A DNA stretch of 64,000 nucleotides from the NCBI GenBank assembly GCA_016165875.1, contig JABBOT010000004.1, positions 33,115,595 to 33,179,594 on the forward strand. Direction: 5' to 3'. The position numbers and the translations under genes were made by a program. This document shows, in pieces, positions 60,486 through 64,000 of the stretch (within the stretch, counting starts at the first letter, position 1; every line of letters begins with the position of its first letter). The notes under the pieces are model-generated. The model was given only the letters and a program-made list of their open reading frames with translations. It was not told where the DNA came from and searched no databases. This DNA comes from Acanthopleura granulata. Its lineage: Eukaryota; Mollusca; Polyplacophora; Chitonida; Chitonidae.

Positions 60486-63063
60486 GTAAGAAATGTTTTC
60501 TTGTCTCATAGATGTCATATGTTTGTACAGTGCTGTGATTTTGAGACAGTGTCAATGTAGTGACATGGAATAGACATTCTTAAGTATTACTATGTATCCT
60601 TTTCCTTGAGAATGTATAAATGTGACAACATGGGATGTTTGTGGTATGCCTTAGGCTTGATCCCACATGCCTTATAACACCCAAGTGACGTATAATAATT
60701 TGGGACACCTGTTGAATTAAAAACTGATGTGCAACATAATTCTAAATTTGTAACATCACAAAGGCTCAAGTTAAAGTTGTTCCATGCATGTTCTGTTGAA
60801 ACTTCCTTCAGATTGGTCTATTTACTATATCCTATGCTTGTCTGTGTTGACATACGGTGATCATATACAGTGTGTATAGATGGTTTTATCCATATAACTG
60901 ACATGACTGCAGGCTTGCTGCAGGCAAGGTAATAGCTCCATACATGATAATAATAGGCACATTCTTGTGAGCAGTTTTTATTAGTGGGTTTTAATCAGTA
61001 TTATGAGTACATGGAGATTAGTTTTTTTCTTTTTTTACCTTCAGGAATATGACCTCTGAGAATTGAGTACCTTTCAGTTATTTTCACCTGTATCCGTGTT
61101 TAAATGTACAATTAGAGAACTGTAAGGATGTAAATCTCCATAAGCTTAGGTGAAGGTCCAACACAGAACTGTGACCCTTTTATGATTATTTATATGCTTA
61201 TATGCTTTGATGCCGTGGTCAAGAATATGTCACTTGTATGATGATGGCAAGTATTATGGTGGGAGAAAATCGGGAAGATGCCGGGGGAAGATGCCGGGGG
61301 AAGCCCATGACCATCCAAAAGTTACTTGCAGACCTTCCATTGTACGACCAGAGAGAAGATCCTTTTTTGACTCCCACACTCAGACATTGATAATAAAACA
61401 CTGTAGATGTATTACATGATCTTCTGTAAAAATGTTAAATTTCTTATGTATAATTATAGTAAAGTTGTGTAGGAAATGTTGTATATCTTCCCACACTTTT
61501 ACAAAAAGAGAGGATTATTTGTCTTGATCTGTCCATCCGTCAGCGTGTCTGTTACACTTTAATTTCCATGCAAGGACATCTCCAAATTTTGTCCTGTTTA
61601 GATAAAAGTTCATGTATAGCTCACTTAGCGGTACCTCAGGTCAGTTTTGAAAATAGACCTGATTCTTGCATACATGTAAGTTTAGAGTTAGATGTGGATT
61701 TTGTAAATCTGCTTGATAATATCATTGCCAAATCAGCTAGGACACACACAGAGAAGCTGGTATGGTAGTGATGTATGGAAAAGGATGAACATGTATATGG
61801 TACAAGTAGTATTTATCACATATATGTATCCAGATCTGATAGTGGCAATCACCACATCAGACTTTGTCATCTCAGTTGTGTCCTGGAGAGTGCTGATCTG
61901 ACAGGAATACAGATCACCGAAGCTTCTTCTTTTCTGAATTTATGAATGCCTTTTGTTAAAAAAAGTACTCACCTAATATCATGAATCATTGCATTATAGT
62001 GTTGAAAAGAAAACTGAAAGCTAGAGCTGACAAGCTAGCAGTTTCTGGTGATTGTTTCATTGTGTTTTCCAGCCAGTTTTCTGAAGTGACTTTGTGAAGT
62101 TCTGCTTGATCCATCAGAACCCTTAAAAGTTTTATTGTGTTGAACATGAGTGTTACGTGTAACTCATGTATTTCTCCAGTTGTGAAATTAGAACCAAGTT
62201 GGGATTAGATTTTCATAAAGATTATTTCCACCAATTGTTTAAATTCATTTTTAAAGATGTGATAGTGGTATCAAAACATCATAAATGCATGATGTGAATG
62301 TATTTAAGGCTCAGTACTATTTATATAATTAAAAGCAACCTGTAATGAAAGAGGTTTCAAAAAGTTGCACGAAGGCCTGTAGACATCTGATTGTTGTTTT
62401 AGTGCCATTGCATTTACATTAAATGATGGACAAGGTTGTGAAAAAAAAACATGACTGTGACACTAGGTAATATGGTAATATTATTCTTTTTACAGGAGCA
62501 TCTCTTCAACATATTATGATGAGTTCTTTTCCTGTAAAGATGACAGTTGTATGCACAGATTAATTAACGATGAAATCTAAATTTAATGAGTTATATACAG
62601 AGAGCTGTTCATGATGCTTGATCTAAGATCTGGATCGGATGTGTTTACTTTATGGATGTCACTTGTCAAAGATTGCACAAGAAACTAACTACCCTCTTGA
62701 TGTCAGCAAACTTTTTGTTCACGAGGGACCCTCATGTAGCCATTATGTGATTAAGTGTATATGTCTGCATGAGTATACTGCTGACACATGATATATGCCC
62801 ATCTCTGAGGTAAACGAACCTTAGTCACTCCTCTGACTTTCACATCATGTGTCCATTACATTTGTGTCAATGGTATACATGTATGATCCAGGCTCTTCTA
62901 AGAATCAAAGTACATTTGCACCATGGTTTACTTTGCTATGACCATACTTTCTGTTGACAAAATGTAGCAGTGACATCCATTTGATGTGGTCATTTTACTG
63001 ATTTATTAAGGTTAATGCTGGTTCACCTATTACATATCCAGTTGTGGCCTATTCCATTTGTGT
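60486..63063 (+). other. DENND6: DENND6 intron 3, visible part
   Basis: AT-rich intron holding a SINE fragment (61,204-61,362) and, near 61,525-61,560, a GTCCATCCGTC-type stretch common in molluscan repeats. No exon with DENND6 similarity seen. Confidence 0.6.
61204..61362 (-). mobile_element. SINE fragment, copy D
   Basis: Same core as the complete copy at 37.7 kb: AAGAATATGTCACTT, GGTGGGAGAAAATCGGG, CCCATGACCATCC. The tRNA-like head is missing, and a 13-bp piece of the centre (AAGATGCCGGGGG) is tandemly doubled. Confidence 0.7.
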
Positions 63064-64000
63064 CATGATGTCTGTCTCCAGTGTGTGGTGATGATGTCTA
63101 TCTCCAGTGTGTTGTGATGTCTGTCTCCAGTGTGTTGTGATGATGTCTGTCTCCAGTGTGTGGTGATGATGTCTGTCTCCAGTGTGTTGTGGTGATGTCT
63201 GTCTCCAGATTGTTGTGATGATGTCTGTCTCCAGTATGTTGTGATGATGTCTGTCCCCAGTGTGTTGTGATGTCTGTCTCCAGAGTGTTGTGATGATGTC
63301 TGCCTCCAGTGTGTTGTGGTGATGTCTGTCTCCAGTGTGTTGTGGTGATGTCTGTCTCCAGAGTGTTGTGGTGATGTCTGTCTCCAGAGTGTTGAAGTGA
63401 TATCTGACTCCAGTGTGTTGTGATGATGTCTGTCCCCAGTGTGTTGTGATGTCTGTCCCCATTGTTGTCTTGATGATGTCTGTCCCCATTGTTGTCTTGA
63501 TGATGTCTGTTCCCATTGTGTCGTGGTTTTGTGTACCCCTATTGTGCCATGATGTCTGTGCTCATTGTGTCGTGATGCCTGTTTCCATTGTGTCATGATG
63601 TCTGTGCCCATTGTGTCATGATGATATCTGTCCCCATTGTTGATATGGTGATGTTTGTCCCCATTGTTGTCATCAGGATGTCTGTCCTCATTGTGTCATG
63701 GTGATGTATGTCCCCATTGCCGTCATGATGATGTCTGTGTCCAGTGTGTTGTGATGCTGTCTGTCTCTAGTATGTTGTGATGATGTCTGTGTCCAGTGTA
63801 TTGTGATGATGTCTGTCTCCAGTGTGTTGTGATGTCTGTCTTCAGTGTGCTGTGATGATGTCTGTCCCCATTGTTGTCATTATATCTGTCTCCAGTGTGC
63901 TGTGATGATGCCTGTCCCGATTCTTGTAATTATGTCTGTCCCCATTGTTGTGATGATGTTTGTTCCCATTGGTGTCATTATGTCTGCCCCCATTGTTGGT
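63064..64000. repeat. 23/26-bp minisatellite running off the window
   Basis: Tandem units of the form GATGATGTCTGTCTCCAG plus TGTGTTGT, with 23- and 26-bp length variants (one or two GAT triplets). Two sequence subtypes occur: CTCCAGTGTGTTG units first, then CCCCATTGTTG/TGTC units from about 63,440. Open frames across it on the minus strand (up to 182 codons) switch phase with unit length and are artefacts. Confidence 0.9.

Noticed and set aside
63049..63611. Minus-strand frames of 155 and 182 codons rich in His, Thr and Asp
   Set aside because: Both frames are open at once across a 23/26-bp minisatellite; no start, splice or conservation support.
1..64000. CRISPR arrays, bacterial operons, ribosome binding sites, origins
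   Set aside because: The window is animal nuclear DNA with spliced genes; none of these apply. The tandem arrays lack spacer structure.

Overview
This window is animal nuclear DNA: AT-rich, with large introns, many GT-AG exons, minisatellites, tRNA-headed SINEs and MITE-like relics. The SINE family and the frequent palindromic word ACATGTACATGT suggest a lophotrochozoan, most likely a mollusc. That placement is inference; the two genes are animal-wide.

Two genes lie head to head. On the minus strand (about 9.6-56.8 kb) is nearly the whole of an orthologue of SLMAP, the FHA-domain, coiled-coil, tail-anchored adaptor of the STRIPAK phosphatase complex. I could place 28 coding exons with intact frame and splice signals from the FHA start to the stop, plus one alternative last exon. 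One expected FHA exon (about 35 codons) was not found. On the plus strand, from 57,031 past the right edge, are the first three exons of a DENND6 orthologue (Rab GEF, DENN family). The two 5' exons are about 260 bp apart, so they probably share a divergent promoter. DENND6A and SLMAP are also head-to-head neighbours in human, so this looks like ancient conserved linkage.

Layout: 1-7.3 kb intergenic DNA with a 1.5 kb, 41-bp-unit minisatellite; 7.35-9.6 kb SLMAP 3' UTR; 9.6-28.3 kb the dense coiled-coil exons; 28.3-48.3 kb two large introns around the second FHA exon; 48.26-48.48 kb the first FHA exon; 48.5-56.7 kb the 5' intron with repeat arrays and a fold-back element; 56.77-57.03 kb the shared promoter; 57.03-60.49 kb DENND6 exons 1-3; 60.5-64 kb DENND6 intron ending in a 23/26-bp minisatellite that runs off the window.

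The most unusual structure is in SLMAP. Sixteen consecutive coiled-coil exons are all symmetric phase 1-1, and nine are exactly 63 nt (21 codons, three heptads). Two adjacent exons look like duplicates. The gene also appears able to end either in a membrane anchor or in a hydrophilic tail, so both coil length and membrane attachment could be changed by splicing without frameshift.
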